A stretch of 64,000 nucleotides of DNA from the NCBI RefSeq assembly GCF_002159085.1, contig NZ_LZRU01000009.1, positions 248,001-312,000 on the forward strand. Reading direction: 5' to 3'. Made by a program: the position numbers and the translations under genes. The DNA is from Thermobacillus sp. ZCTH02-B1 (GTDB lineage Bacteria > Bacillota > Bacilli > Paenibacillales > Paenibacillaceae). Shown here piece by piece: positions 25,359-34,264 of this stretch (positions within the stretch are counted from its first letter, which is position 1; each line of letters begins with the position of its first letter). The notes under the pieces are model-generated. The model had not been told where the DNA came from. It saw only the letters and a program-made list of their open reading frames with translations, and did no database searches.

Positions 25359-26551
25359 CGGCCATCCCCCTCCAGATACGCCATGATCGATTCCACGTCC
25401 TTGTCTCCCCGGCCGGACAGATTGACGACGACAATCGCATCCTTCGGGAGCGTCGGCGCCAGCTTGAGCGCGTGCGCGACCGCATGCGCCGACTCGAGCG
25501 CGGGGATGATTCCTTCGGTCGCCGCCAGCACCTGCACCGCCTCGACCGCTTCGGCGTCGGTGATCGGCACGTACTCGGCGCGACCGGTTTCCTTCAGCCA
25601 GGCGTGTTCCGGCCCGATGCCGGGATAGTCGAGACCCGCCGAAATCGAGTGCGCCGGCAGCACCTGGCCGTATTCATCCTGCAGCACATAGCTGAACGAC
25701 CCCTGGAACACGCCCCGGCGACCCTTCGTAAGCGTCGCCGCATGCTCGTCCGTGTCGAGCCCGCGGCCGCCCGCCTCGACGCCGACCAGCTTCACCTCCC
25801 GGTCTTCCAGGAACGGATGGAACATGCCGATCGCGTTGCTCCCGCCGCCGACCGCCGCCACGATGACATCCGGCAGGCGGCCCTCCGCCCGAAGCATCTG
25901 TTCCCGCGCCTCGACGCCGATCACGCGCTGGAAGTCACGCACCATCATCGGGTACGGATGCGGGCCGGTGGCGGATCCGAGGATGTAATAGGTATCTTCG
26001 ACATGGCTGACCCAATAGCGCAGCGTCTCGTTGCAGGCATCCTTGAGCGTGCGCGTGCCGCTCGTGACCGGCACCACCTCGGCGCCGAGCAAGCGCATCC
26101 GGAAGACGTTCAGCTCCTGCCGCTTCATGTCCTCCTCGCCCATGAACACCTTGCACTCGAGGCCGAGCAGCGCGGCGACCGTCGCCGACGCGACGCCGTG
26201 CTGGCCGGCGCCCGTCTCCGCGATCACCTTCGTCTTGCCCATCCGCTTCGCGAGCAGCCCCTGGCCGAGCGCGTTGTTGATCTTGTGCGCGCCCGTATGG
26301 TTCAGGTCTTCGCGCTTGAGATAGATTTTGGCCCCGCCGAGGCGCTCCGTCAGCCGCGCGGCGAAATAGAGCGGCGTCGGCCGGCCCGAATATTGCCGGA
26401 GCAGTTCGTCCAGCTCGGCCTGGAAATCGGGATCCCGTGAAAATTTCAGATAGGCTTCTTCCAGTTCGAACAATGCGTTCATCAACGTCTCCGGCACATA
26501 GCGGCCGCCGAATCGGCCGAAGCGGCCGTGTTCGTCCGGCATCCGGTTCAT
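25355..26551 (-). CDS. trpB: Tryptophan synthase beta subunit
   Basis: 398 residues. It is a PLP enzyme that condenses indole with serine. [17 protein letters not shown] is the N-terminal signature. The PLP lysine lies in [17 protein letters not shown], the catalytic Glu in [11 protein letters not shown], and the phosphate loop in [14 protein letters not shown]. It is of the TrpB1 type. It overlaps trpF and trpA by 4 nt each, so the end of the operon is tightly coupled. Confidence 0.97.
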   Translation of the reverse strand: MNRMPDEHGRFGRFGGRYVPETLMNALFELEEAYLKFSRDPDFQAELDELLRQYSGRPTPLYFAARLTERLGGAKIYLKREDLNHTGAHKINNALGQGLLAKRMGKTKVIAETGAGQHGVASATVAALLGLECKVFMGEEDMKRQELNVFRMRLLGAEVVPVTSGTRTLKDACNETLRYWVSHVEDTYYILGSATGPHPYPMMVRDFQRVIGVEAREQMLRAEGRLPDVIVAAVGGGSNAIGMFHPFLEDREVKLVGVEAGGRGLDTDEHAATLTKGRRGVFQGSFSYVLQDEYGQVLPAHSISAGLDYPGIGPEHAWLKETGRAEYVPITDAEAVEAVQVLAATEGIIPALESAHAVAHALKLAPTLPKDAIVVVNLSGRGDKDVESIMAYLEGDGR

Positions 26552-27204
26552 CCTTCCGCCACCCTTCCGACGAAGCTTCTGATTTTGTCCGGGTCCTTCA
26601 CGCCGTCCGTCTCGACGCCGCTGGACACGTCGACGCCGTCCGGCGCGTGGACGTCGACCAGTTCCCTTACGTTGTGCTCGTTCAGGCCGCCCGCGACATA
26701 GAGCGGCACCCCGATGGCATGCGCCGCCGCCTTGTAGTCGGCGATCACCCGCCAGTCGAACGCCGTGCCGGTGCCGCCGCCGGCGGTGTCGATCAGCGCG
26801 GCGTCGATGGCGCCCCCGAAGGGCGCGATCCGCTCGCCGGCCGGAGCATCACCGCCACGGATCGGGAACACCTTCCATACTTGGACGCCGAGCTCCGAGC
26901 GGATCCGCCGGCAGATCTCCGGCGTCTCCGAGCCGTGAAGCTGCACGATGTCGAGCGGCGCGATCCGCAGCACCCCGGCAAGCGACTCCGGCGAGGCGTC
27001 GACGAAGACGCCGACCGCGCGCGGCGGACGCCCTTCCGCGCAGCGCAGCGACCGCGCCGCGCGGATCAGCTCCGCCGCTTCCTCCGGCGTGACCTGCCGC
27101 CGGCTCTTCGCGAAGACGAAGCCGATCTCGTGGATCGGCAGGCCGTCCAGGGCGAGGATCGTGTCCGGGTTGCGGATCCCGCAGATTTTGATGCGCACGC
27201 TCAT
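26548..27204 (-). CDS. trpF: Phosphoribosylanthranilate isomerase
   Basis: 218 residues, a TIM barrel. [10 protein letters not shown] at the N-terminus carries the general-base Cys. The catalytic Asp is in [16 protein letters not shown], and the phosphate-binding loops [11 protein letters not shown] and DVSSGVET follow. It is a separate gene here, as in B. subtilis, not fused to trpC as in E. coli. It overlaps trpC and trpB by ATGA. Confidence 0.96.
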   Translation of the reverse strand: MSVRIKICGIRNPDTILALDGLPIHEIGFVFAKSRRQVTPEEAAELIRAARSLRCAEGRPPRAVGVFVDASPESLAGVLRIAPLDIVQLHGSETPEICRRIRSELGVQVWKVFPIRGGDAPAGERIAPFGGAIDAALIDTAGGGTGTAFDWRVIADYKAAAHAIGVPLYVAGGLNEHNVRELVDVHAPDGVDVSSGVETDGVKDPDKIRSFVGRVAEG

Positions 27205-27995
27205 CGCCGGACCGGGCCCATGAGCTGGAGGACCGCCTCTCCGACGTCAGGTTGCCGCATGAAATGTTCGCCGATCAGCACGGCGCGCGCGCCCGCCTCC
27301 CGCACGCGGCGGATGTCGTCCGGCGACGCGATGCCGCTCTCGCTGACCAGGATCGCATGGTCCGGCGCGAGGCCGGCCAGCTCCTCCGTCGTCTTCAGAT
27401 CCGTCACAAACGTACGCAGATCGCGGTTGTTGATGCCGACGAGCTCGTCGATGCCGAGTTCCAGCACCGTCTCCATTTCCCGCCGGTCATGCACTTCGAC
27501 GAGCGCGTCCATGCCGAGATCCTTCGCCAGCCGGTGAAGGCTCGCGAGCTCATCCGGCTTGAGGATCGCGGCGATGAGCAGAATCGCGTCGGCGCCGATC
27601 AGCCGCGCTTCATAGATCTGCAACGGGTCGATCGTGAAATCCTTGCGCAGGAGCGGAAGCCCGACGGCATCGCGGATCCGGGTGAGATACTCGTTCGCGC
27701 CCTGGAAAAACTCGCGGTCCGTCAGGACGGACAGGCAGTCCGCGCCGGCCGCCTCGTACCCGCGGGCGAGCTCGACCGGATGGAAATCGTCCCGGATCAG
27801 CCCCTTGGAAGGCGACGCCTTCTTCACCTCCGCGATCAGGCCGATCTCCCTCCGCCGACCCTCCGCGAGCACTCGCAGGAAGCCGCGGCACGGCGGGAGC
27901 TCCGCGATGCGGCGTTCCGCCCCGGCCGGATCCAGCCGTTCTCTCAGTTCCTCAACCTCGCGGCGCTTCACGGCCACGATGCGATCAAGATACAT
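27201..27995 (-). CDS. trpC: Indole-3-glycerol phosphate synthase
   Basis: 264 residues, a TIM barrel. The catalytic Lys lies in IAEVKKASPSKG near residue 59. LLRKDFTIDPLQIYEAR, EVHDRREMETVLELG, GINNRDLRTF and LVSESGIAS are the family blocks with active-site Glu and Asn. The start overlaps trpD by 11 nt. It catalyses ring closure of CdRP before TrpA/TrpB. Confidence 0.97.
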   Translation of the reverse strand: MYLDRIVAVKRREVEELRERLDPAGAERRIAELPPCRGFLRVLAEGRRREIGLIAEVKKASPSKGLIRDDFHPVELARGYEAAGADCLSVLTDREFFQGANEYLTRIRDAVGLPLLRKDFTIDPLQIYEARLIGADAILLIAAILKPDELASLHRLAKDLGMDALVEVHDRREMETVLELGIDELVGINNRDLRTFVTDLKTTEELAGLAPDHAILVSESGIASPDDIRRVREAGARAVLIGEHFMRQPDVGEAVLQLMGPVRR

Positions 27996-29037
27996 CGGCG
28001 AATTCCCCCGTCTTCCGGATCAGTTCCTCGAGTTTCGCCTCGGCGGCGCCCGAATCGATGACGGCCGCGGCCGCCTCGACGCCCGCCTTCAGCGTCTCCG
28101 CCTTGCCCCCGAGGTAAATGCAGGCGCCGGCGTTCGCGAGCACGAAGTCCCGGTAGGCGCCGCGCTCCTCGCCTCGGAACACGCGGCGGACGATCGCCGC
28201 GTTCTCCTCCGGCGTCCCTCCGGCGACGGCCTCGAGCGGGCGGCGCTCCAGGCCGAGATCCTCCGGCTTCAGTACGTAGGTCCGGATTTCGCCGTCCTTC
28301 AGCTCCGACACCTGCGTCTCCCGCGAGATGCTGATCTCGTCCAGGCCGTCGAAGCTGCCGGCGACGATCGCCCTCCGGATGCCGAGCTCGCGCAGCACCT
28401 CGGCGATCGTCTCCGTCTTCGTCCGGTCGTACAGTCCGAGCAGCTGCCGGTCGGCGCCGGCCGGGTTCGTCAGCGGACCGAGCAGATTGAAGATCGTCCG
28501 GACGCCCAGCTCCCGACGCGGACCCGCCGCGTGCTTCATCGACGGATGGTAGATCTGCGCAAACAGGAAGCAGATGCCCGTCTCGGCGAGGCATTCCGCC
28601 GCCTGCTCGGGCGTCAGCCGGATGTTGACGCCGAGCGCCTCCAGCACGTCGGCGCTTCCGGCCTTCCCGGACATCGCCCGGTTGCCGTGCTTGGCGACGC
28701 GGATGCCGGCCGCCGCCGCGATGATGGCGGACGATGTGGAGACGTTGAACTTGCGGATGCCCGATCCTCCGGTGCCGCACGTATCGAGCAGGCCTTCCTG
28801 CACCGTCCTCACCCGGTGCGATTTCTCGCGCATGACCTTCGCGAACCCCGCGATTTCGTCCACCGTTTCGCCCTTCATCCGGAGCGCCGTGAGCACGCCC
28901 GCGATCTGCGCCGGCGTCGCCTCGCCGTCCATGATCCGGGCCATCACTTCCTCCGCCTGCACGCGCGACAGATCCTTGCCCGCGATCAGATGCGCGAGCG
29001 CTTCCTGCATCGTCATCCCCTTGACCGCCTGTTCCAT
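27985..29037 (-). CDS. trpD: Anthranilate phosphoribosyltransferase
   Basis: 350 residues from ATG 29037. It transfers phosphoribose from PRPP to anthranilate. The PRPP-binding CGTGGSGIRKFNVST is near residue 86, followed by KHGNRAMSGKAGSADVLEALG. FLFAQIYHPSMKHAAGPRRELGVRTIFN, with the conserved HPA/RR region, and NLLGPLTNPAG are intact. No trpG-type amidotransferase lies in or near the operon, so TrpE probably uses a PabA encoded elsewhere, as in B. subtilis. Confidence 0.96.
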   Translation of the reverse strand: MEQAVKGMTMQEALAHLIAGKDLSRVQAEEVMARIMDGEATPAQIAGVLTALRMKGETVDEIAGFAKVMREKSHRVRTVQEGLLDTCGTGGSGIRKFNVSTSSAIIAAAAGIRVAKHGNRAMSGKAGSADVLEALGVNIRLTPEQAAECLAETGICFLFAQIYHPSMKHAAGPRRELGVRTIFNLLGPLTNPAGADRQLLGLYDRTKTETIAEVLRELGIRRAIVAGSFDGLDEISISRETQVSELKDGEIRTYVLKPEDLGLERRPLEAVAGGTPEENAAIVRRVFRGEERGAYRDFVLANAGACIYLGGKAETLKAGVEAAAAVIDSGAAEAKLEELIRKTGEFADVS

Positions 29038-29076
29038 GCTCCACCTCTCCCTTCGTGCGCATCATCCGTGAAATGT

Positions 29077-30618
29077 TCAGTAGTCGAGATTCGGCGCGGC
29101 CTGCAGAACCCGCTTTTTGCGCTCCGCCGGGAACGCGGCCTCCGCCGTGCGGATCGCCTTCAGCAGCGCCATCGCCTTGTTCACCGTCTCCTGATACTCC
29201 TTCTCCGGCACCGAATCCCAGACGATGCCGGCGCCGGCCTGCACGTAAGCCTTGCCGTTCTTGAACACGATCGTCCGGATCGTGATGCACGTGTTCAGGC
29301 TGCCGGCAAAGCCGAGATAGCCGATCGCGCCCGCGTAGGCGCCGCGCGCCTCCCGCTCGAGCTCGGCGATGATCGCCATCGCCCTGAGCTTCGGCGCCCC
29401 CGAGACGGTCCCCGCCGGCATGCAGGAGACGAGCGCGTCGAAGAAATCCTTGTCTTCCCGGAGCGTGCCGGACACGTTCGAGACGATGTGCATGACGTGC
29501 GAATACCGCTCGATCTCCATGTACGCGTCCACCTTGACCGTGCCGAACTCGGCGACGCGCCCGATGTCGTTGCGGCCGAGATCGACGAGCATCACGTGCT
29601 CCGCCCGTTCCTTCTCGTCGGCAAGCAGCTCGCGCTCGAGCGCAAGGTCTTCCTCCGGCGTCCTGCCGCGCGGACGCGTGCCCGCGATCGGACGCGTCTC
29701 GACCCTGCGGCCGTCCACCTTCACGAGCACCTCCGGCGAAGCGCCGACGATCACCTCATCGTCAAACTTCAGGTAATACAGGTAAGGAGACGGGTTCATC
29801 GTGCGCAGCACCCGGTAGACGTGAAGCGGATCGACATCGGTCTCGATGCTGAACCGCTGCGACAGCACGACCTGGAAAATGTCGCCCGCCCGGATGTATT
29901 CCTTCGCCCGCTCCACGTTCGCCATGAATGCCTCCTTCGTCACGTTGGAGCGGACATCCCCGAGATCGGGGCTTTCCGGCGCCGCCATGCCGGCCAGGAC
30001 CGGCTCCGGCAGCGGCTTCCTGATGCGCTCGATGAGCGCGTCGATCTTCCGGCACGCGTCCCGGTAAGCCGCCTCGATGTCCCGGTCGGTCGCGCCTTCC
30101 GGCACGTGAACGTTCGCGATGACCTGCACCTGCTGCTTGAAATGGTCGAATACGATAAGCCGGTCGCAGAACAGGAAATGGATGTCGTCCATCTGCAGAT
30201 CGTCGATCCGGTGCGCGGGCAGCCGCTCGTAATACCGGAGCAGATCGTAGGCGAAGAATCCGATCGCGCCGCCGGTGAACGCCGGCAGACCATCAAGCGC
30301 CGGGCTGCGGTACGACCGGAGGTGCGCCTTCAGCAGCTCGAGCGGCTTGCCCTCGCATGCTTCGATCCGGCCGTCCCGCTCGATCGTCATGCGCCCGTTC
30401 TTGCCGCGGATGATCATGAACGGATCGGTGCCGATGTACGAGTAGCGGGCCCATTTCATGCCTCCCTCGACGCTCTCGAGCAGGAACGCGCGCCGGTCGT
30501 TCGCGAAATGCTGGAACAGCCGGATCGGCGTCTCCGTGTCCGCCATGATGCTGCGCGCGATCGGAATCAGGTTGTAGCTGGAAGCCAGGCGGATGACTTG
30601 TTCAAGCTCCCGGGACAT
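29077..30618 (-). CDS. trpE: Anthranilate synthase component I
   Basis: 513 residues from ATG 30618 with a strong AGGAGGAGG site. It converts chorismate and ammonia (or glutamine via component II) to anthranilate. The N-terminal half (about 1-200, ETPIRLFQHF, FLLESVEGG) forms the Trp-feedback domain, though the LLES motif appears as LLESVEGG. The chorismate-binding half contains GDIFQVVLSQRF, PSPYLYYL, RPIAGTRPRG, HVMLVDLGRNDIGR and SGAPKLRAM. It is the first gene of the trp operon, preceded by a leader of about 280 nt with TRAP site and terminator. Confidence 0.97.
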   Translation of the reverse strand: MSRELEQVIRLASSYNLIPIARSIMADTETPIRLFQHFANDRRAFLLESVEGGMKWARYSYIGTDPFMIIRGKNGRMTIERDGRIEACEGKPLELLKAHLRSYRSPALDGLPAFTGGAIGFFAYDLLRYYERLPAHRIDDLQMDDIHFLFCDRLIVFDHFKQQVQVIANVHVPEGATDRDIEAAYRDACRKIDALIERIRKPLPEPVLAGMAAPESPDLGDVRSNVTKEAFMANVERAKEYIRAGDIFQVVLSQRFSIETDVDPLHVYRVLRTMNPSPYLYYLKFDDEVIVGASPEVLVKVDGRRVETRPIAGTRPRGRTPEEDLALERELLADEKERAEHVMLVDLGRNDIGRVAEFGTVKVDAYMEIERYSHVMHIVSNVSGTLREDKDFFDALVSCMPAGTVSGAPKLRAMAIIAELEREARGAYAGAIGYLGFAGSLNTCITIRTIVFKNGKAYVQAGAGIVWDSVPEKEYQETVNKAMALLKAIRTAEAAFPAERKKRVLQAAPNLDY

Positions 30619-30694
30619 GCTGCATCCTCCTCCTGCAGAGCGTCCGACCGGACACGCGTCCGACCGGAGCCCGGACGATCCGGACGATCGCATC

Positions 30695-30723
30695 AAAAAA
30701 GGCTCCCGCCGACGGCAGGAGCC
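30695..30723 (-). terminator. trp leader intrinsic terminator (attenuator)
   Basis: A 10-bp stem with one G-T pair (30723-30714 with 30710-30701), a 3-nt loop and six T. It lies 77 nt before the trpE ATG and about 100 nt downstream of the TRAP site, in the position of the B. subtilis trp attenuator. Confidence 0.9.
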
Positions 30724-30822
30724 TGGAATGCGCATGTATGACGATGCTTGCGCGGCCGCATCCGGCAGTCTCCGGAGCATGCCGCATCCCGGCCGTCTGC
30801 AGCGCAGCGGCCGCGAAACCGC

Positions 30823-30865
30823 CTCGTCTCGTCTCGTCTCATCCACGCTCTGCTCGTCTCGTCTC
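30823..30865 (-). promoter_or_regulatory. TRAP-binding site in the trp leader
   Basis: On the minus strand nine triplets recur at an exact 5-nt period (spacers of 2 nt): four GAG, one TGG, four GAG. TRAP (the mtrB product) wraps RNA carrying 9 to 11 (G/U)AG triplets separated by 2-3 nt around its 11-subunit ring. A GC-rich hairpin just upstream (GCGCGGCC ... GGCCGGCGC) matches the 5' stem-loop of the B. subtilis trp leader. With mtrB in the same window, tryptophan-dependent TRAP attenuation is well supported. Confidence 0.9.
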
Positions 30866-30904
30866 GCCCGCGCCGGCCCTCCGGCCGCGCGGAAGAATAC
30901 TTAC

Positions 30905-30933
30905 ACTATAACGGATCCGGCGGAAATCGTCAA
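30905..30933 (-). promoter_or_regulatory. Sigma-A promoter of the trp operon
   Basis: TTGACG (30933-30928), a 17-bp spacer and TATAGT (30910-30905). The start site would fall near 30898, placing the 5' stem-loop and the TRAP site at the beginning of the transcript. Confidence 0.88.
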
Positions 30934-31157
30934 CCCGAAGTCTTCCATTCCGGCGAAACTTCATATTTCCTTGAACGCTTATCCCACGTCAGAATCAGCT
31001 GCCTCCCGTCGGCCGATCCGACCACCATCCGCGCTTCGTCCATAACTTCGATGCAGGTATCGACGGGAACGCCATCCGTTCTTCGTTCGCGATCTCCGGC
31101 ATCCGCCCGTCCCCCCGGAAGCATCAACCATTCAAGGATAAAAGGCCAGCCCGACAT
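30930..31157 (-). CDS. Possible small hypothetical protein between aroH and the trp promoter
   Basis: An open frame of 75 codons lies between the aroH terminator and the trp -35, with which its stop overlaps. The C-terminal part (MVVGSADGRQLILTWDKRS followed by RKYEV) could form a beta hairpin. No convincing ribosome site precedes any start, third-position GC looks lower than in neighbours, and the 5' end overlaps a terminator. It is probably non-coding or a decayed gene; I include it because the stretch is otherwise empty. Confidence 0.2.
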   Translation of the reverse strand: MSGWPFILEWLMLPGGRADAGDRERRTDGVPVDTCIEVMDEARMVVGSADGRQLILTWDKRSRKYEVSPEWKTSG

Positions 31158-31168
31158 CCCGGCTGGCC
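31140..31168 (-). terminator. Terminator of aroC-aroB-aroH
   Basis: An 8-bp perfect stem GGCCAGCC/GGCTGGCC (31168-31161 with 31151-31144), then TTTT on the minus strand. It lies 20 nt after the aroH stop, so aro and trp genes are separate transcription units apart from read-through. Confidence 0.8.
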
Positions 31169-31188
31169 CGTTGAATCGATGAAGCCGA

Positions 31189-31572
31189 TTACGGCGTGTT
31201 GTCCGCGTCGCCGGCGAGATCCGGACGAAGTTCCCGGGCCCGGCCCAGGAAGATGTGGCGAATCTCGTCCTGCCGCTTGTCCGTGTTGACGTGCACCATC
31301 AGCCGGATGCATTTCTCCAGGCTGCCTTTTACCGGCACTTCCAGCGCGCACATGAGCGGCACCAGCTCCCAGCCCGGAAGCTGGCGGATGGCGCGGGCCG
31401 GAAATATCGCGTCCAGATCGTGCGTCACCGTGACGATGATGCTGGCGATGTCCTCCGGCACGATCCCGTTGGCCTCGACAATCCGCTTCAGAAGCTCCGA
31501 CGTCGCCTCGAGGATCACCCGCTCCTCGTTCGCCTCGACGGTCGTCGCTCCGCGGATTCCCCGCACGGTCAT
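31189..31572 (-). CDS. aroH: Chorismate mutase, AroH type
   Basis: 127 residues from the ATG at 31572, which overlaps the aroB stop (ATGA) and follows AGGAGGAG. The length equals that of the monofunctional trimeric B. subtilis AroH. VRGIRGATTVEANEE with the catalytic Arg near residue 6, IIVTVTHDLDAIFPARAIR and VPLMCALEVPVKGSLEKCIR are family motifs. It rearranges chorismate to prephenate for TyrA and phenylalanine synthesis. Confidence 0.95.
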   Translation of the reverse strand: MTVRGIRGATTVEANEERVILEATSELLKRIVEANGIVPEDIASIIVTVTHDLDAIFPARAIRQLPGWELVPLMCALEVPVKGSLEKCIRLMVHVNTDKRQDEIRHIFLGRARELRPDLAGDADNTP

Positions 31573-32672
31573 GACACCTGCTCCTCCTCTTTCAGCTCTT
31601 CCAGGACGCGCCGCACCCGCTCCGCGGACATGTTCCGCTCGATGTAGACCTCGCCGATCGCCTTCGGCACGATGTACACCATGCGGCCTTCCCTGAACTT
31701 CTTGTCGTGGCTCATCGCGTCCATGATCGCGTCGATGTCGTAATGGGCGGGAAGCCGGACCGGAAGCCCGCACTTCAGGAGCACCCGCTTCGTCACCTCG
31801 TAGACTTCCCGCGGCGCCCCGAGTTCCACGCCGATGCGCGCCGCGCCCACCATGCCGATCGCGACCGCCTCGCCGTGCAGGAGCTCCCCATATCCTCCCG
31901 CCGCTTCGAGCGCGTGTCCGATCGTGTGTCCCAGGTTGAGGACCGCGCGCAGATCGTTCTCCCGCTCATCCTGCGAGACGATCTCCGCCTTCACCTTGCA
32001 GCCGAAATAGAGCGCGTATCCGAGCGCGTCCGGATCGAGCGCGCGCAGCCGGTCCGCGTTCGCGTCGATCCAGGCGACGAATTCGGCGCTTCGGATCAGC
32101 CCGTGTTTCACGACCTCCGCCAGGCCGTTGCTCACCTCGCGCGGCGGCAGCGTGCGGAGCGTCCCGAGGTCGTACAGCACCATCACCGGCTGATGGAATG
32201 CGCCGATGATGTTCTTCGCGAGCGGATGGTTCACCGCGACCTTGCCGCCGACGCTGCTGTCGTGGGCGAGAATCGTCGTCGGCACCTGGATGTACCGGAT
32301 CCCGCGCATGTACGCGGCCGCCGCATAGCCGGCCAGATCGCCGACGACGCCGCCGCCGAGCGCGACGATCGCCGAATTCCTGTCAAGCCCGGCGTTCAGC
32401 GCGGCCGTGATCAACGCTTCGAACTGCGCCAGCGATTTCGCCCGTTCGCCCGCGGGAACGACGGCGACGGCCGTGCGGTATCCGGCCTCCCGAAGCCCGG
32501 ACTCCAGCTTGTCCAGATAGAGCGGGCCCACCCGTTCGTCCGTCACGATGAGCAGCGGCGACTGCCTGCCGACGCCGTGCCTGTCGAAATAGAAGGCCGC
32601 CCGCTCCAGCAGGCCTTCCCCGATGTAGATCGGGTAGGACCGCTCGCCGAGCTGCACCGCAAGTTCCCGCAT
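31569..32672 (-). CDS. aroB: 3-dehydroquinate synthase
   Basis: 367 residues from ATG 32672, whose first base is the last base of the aroC stop (TGATG). It converts DAHP to 3-dehydroquinate with NAD and zinc. VPAGERAKSL, ALGGGVVGDLAGYAAAAYMRGI and VPTTILAHDSSVGGKVAVNHP are intact. The zinc ligands are in GLAEVVKHG, NLGHTIGHALE and LHGEAVAIGM. It is part of aroC-aroB-aroH, as in the B. subtilis supraoperon. Confidence 0.97.
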   Translation of the reverse strand: MRELAVQLGERSYPIYIGEGLLERAAFYFDRHGVGRQSPLLIVTDERVGPLYLDKLESGLREAGYRTAVAVVPAGERAKSLAQFEALITAALNAGLDRNSAIVALGGGVVGDLAGYAAAAYMRGIRYIQVPTTILAHDSSVGGKVAVNHPLAKNIIGAFHQPVMVLYDLGTLRTLPPREVSNGLAEVVKHGLIRSAEFVAWIDANADRLRALDPDALGYALYFGCKVKAEIVSQDERENDLRAVLNLGHTIGHALEAAGGYGELLHGEAVAIGMVGAARIGVELGAPREVYEVTKRVLLKCGLPVRLPAHYDIDAIMDAMSHDKKFREGRMVYIVPKAIGEVYIERNMSAERVRRVLEELKEEEQVS

Positions 32673-33841
32673 CAATAAGCCTCCAGTTGCTTCAGGTAGT
32701 TGTTCAGGTTGGCGCGGATTTCCTCGACGGAATCGCCGCCGAATTTCTCGAGGAACGCCTTCGCGACTTCCCAGGCCACCACGTGCTCCATGACGACGCA
32801 CGCGGCGGGAACGGCGCAGGTGTCGGAGCGCTCGACCTGGGCGGTGAACGGTTCCTTCGTGTCGATGTCGACGCTGCGCAGCGGCTTGTAGAGCGTCGGA
32901 ATCGGCTTCATGACGCCGCGCACGACGATCGCCTCGCCGGTCGTCATGCCGCCCTCGATGCCCCCCGCCCGGTTCGTCGCCCGGTAGAAGCCGCGGCCCT
33001 TCTCGTACAGAATTTCGTCATGAACCTGCGAGCCGCGCAATTTCGCCGCCTCGAAACCGATGCCGATCTCGCATCCCTTGAACGCGTTGATCGAGAGCAC
33101 CGCCTGCGCGATCCGTCCGTCAAGCTTCCGGTCCCATTGCACGTGGCTGCCGAGGCCGACCGGCACGCCTTCGACGATGCACTCGACGATGCCGCCGAGG
33201 GTGTCGCCCTCCTGCCGGACCTGGTCGATGTGGGCCATCATTTTCGCCTCGGTCTCCTTGTCGACGACGCGGACCGGCGATTCCTCCGTCAGCCGGATGA
33301 TCTCGTCGAGCGGCAGATTGTGCTTCGGCGCCTCGATCTCGCCGATGCGGATCACCTGTCCGCCGATCTTGATGCCGAATTCGGCCAGGAGCTGCCGGGC
33401 CAAGGCGCCGCAGGCGACGCGCGCCGCCGTCTCGCGGGCGCTCGACCGCTCGAGCACGTCGCGCAGGTCGCGCAGATTGTACTTCAGCCCGCCGTTCAGG
33501 TCGGCATGACCGGGACGCGGGCGGTGGACCCGGCGCTTCGTCTCGTCGGTGCCCTCGACCGGCTCGACGCTCATGACGGTCGTCCAATGCTTCCAGTCCT
33601 TGTTCTCGATGACGATCGCGACCGGCGCGCCGGTCGTGCGGCCGTGGCGCACGCCGCCGACGATCTTCGCCGTATCCTGCTCGATCTGCATGCGCCGTCC
33701 CCGGCCGTGGCCCTTCTGGCGGCGCTGCAGCTGGTAGTTCAGTTCGTCGAAATCGATCTTCAGATTGCTCGGCAGTCCTTCGACGATGGCCGTCAGCTGC
33801 GGCCCGTGCGTCTCGCCTGCCGTCAGATACCTGAGCGTCAT
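32672..33841 (-). CDS. aroC: Chorismate synthase
   Basis: 389 residues from ATG 33841 with GGGGGG upstream; longer in-frame starts lack similarity. It makes chorismate from EPSP using reduced FMN. The N-terminal [67 protein letters not shown] (given in part) and [11 protein letters not shown] are signature regions. It is first in aroC-aroB-aroH (called aroF in B. subtilis) with its own promoter. Confidence 0.97.
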   Translation of the reverse strand: MTLRYLTAGETHGPQLTAIVEGLPSNLKIDFDELNYQLQRRQKGHGRGRRMQIEQDTAKIVGGVRHGRTTGAPVAIVIENKDWKHWTTVMSVEPVEGTDETKRRVHRPRPGHADLNGGLKYNLRDLRDVLERSSARETAARVACGALARQLLAEFGIKIGGQVIRIGEIEAPKHNLPLDEIIRLTEESPVRVVDKETEAKMMAHIDQVRQEGDTLGGIVECIVEGVPVGLGSHVQWDRKLDGRIAQAVLSINAFKGCEIGIGFEAAKLRGSQVHDEILYEKGRGFYRATNRAGGIEGGMTTGEAIVVRGVMKPIPTLYKPLRSVDIDTKEPFTAQVERSDTCAVPAACVVMEHVVAWEVAKAFLEKFGGDSVEEIRANLNNYLKQLEAY

Positions 33842-33920
33842 CCGCAATTCCCCCCGGCGGCCTTGAGGCCGCGCTTCGCTGTCATTTCCGTCCGGTTTTG
33901 TTGCCCCGTTGCCTTCGCTC

Positions 33921-33950
33921 ATTATAGTATAGCGTCCGTTCGTTTGACAA
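33921..33950 (-). promoter_or_regulatory. Sigma-A promoter of aroC-aroB-aroH
   Basis: TTGTCA (33950-33945), an 18-bp spacer and a perfect TATAAT (33926-33921), giving a leader of about 75 nt. A GCGGCC-TCAA-GGCCGC hairpin sits just before the aroC ribosome site. Confidence 0.8.
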
Positions 33951-34050
33951 GGAATCGCAGAGGTGCGCCCGCAAGTTGCCGAAGAGGCGCCGGCCGGGGA
34001 CTCCGTTTGATCGGAGGGATCGGAGGCGAGAAGGCTGCAAGGAGTATGAA

Positions 34051-34130
34051 CGGGGATGGCGATCTGGTTGACCGAAGGGGACAAGAACGCGGGGAGGGAG
34101 CGGAGATGGCGATTTCGCTTACCGAAAGGG
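34051..34130 (+). repeat. Pair of 30-bp imperfect direct repeats, 50-bp period
   Basis: 34051-34080 and 34101-34130 match at 24 of 30 positions (shared GATGGCGAT and ACCGAA cores). They lie in the roughly 300-nt stretch between the terminator at 34219 and the aroC promoter, where no gene is visible. The 50-nt period is not a multiple of 3, which argues against a coding repeat. Confidence 0.55.
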
Positions 34131-34218
34131 CCGGATCGGCATGCGCTCCGGGAAGCCGGACGTCCCGGCGCCGGATGCATCCATCCCGAACCGGCACGGG
34201 CACCGGAGATTCCGCGCG

Positions 34219-34246
34219 AGAAAGGCCGGCTCTTCCAAAGCCGGCC
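34219..34246 (-). terminator. Terminator of the cheR / small-protein unit
   Basis: An 8-bp perfect stem GGCCGGCT/AGCCGGCC (34246-34239 with 34231-34224) with a 7-nt loop, followed by TTTCTC, 19 nt after the stop of the 52-residue gene. Confidence 0.75.
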
Positions 34247-34264
34247 CTTGGGATTGCGATGTCA

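Noticed and set aside
30823..30865. Tandem GAGAC units considered as a CRISPR or simple-sequence repeat
   Set aside because: The unit is 5 nt with an internal variant triplet. There are no spacers or cas genes, and the position between trp promoter and terminator fits a TRAP site exactly.
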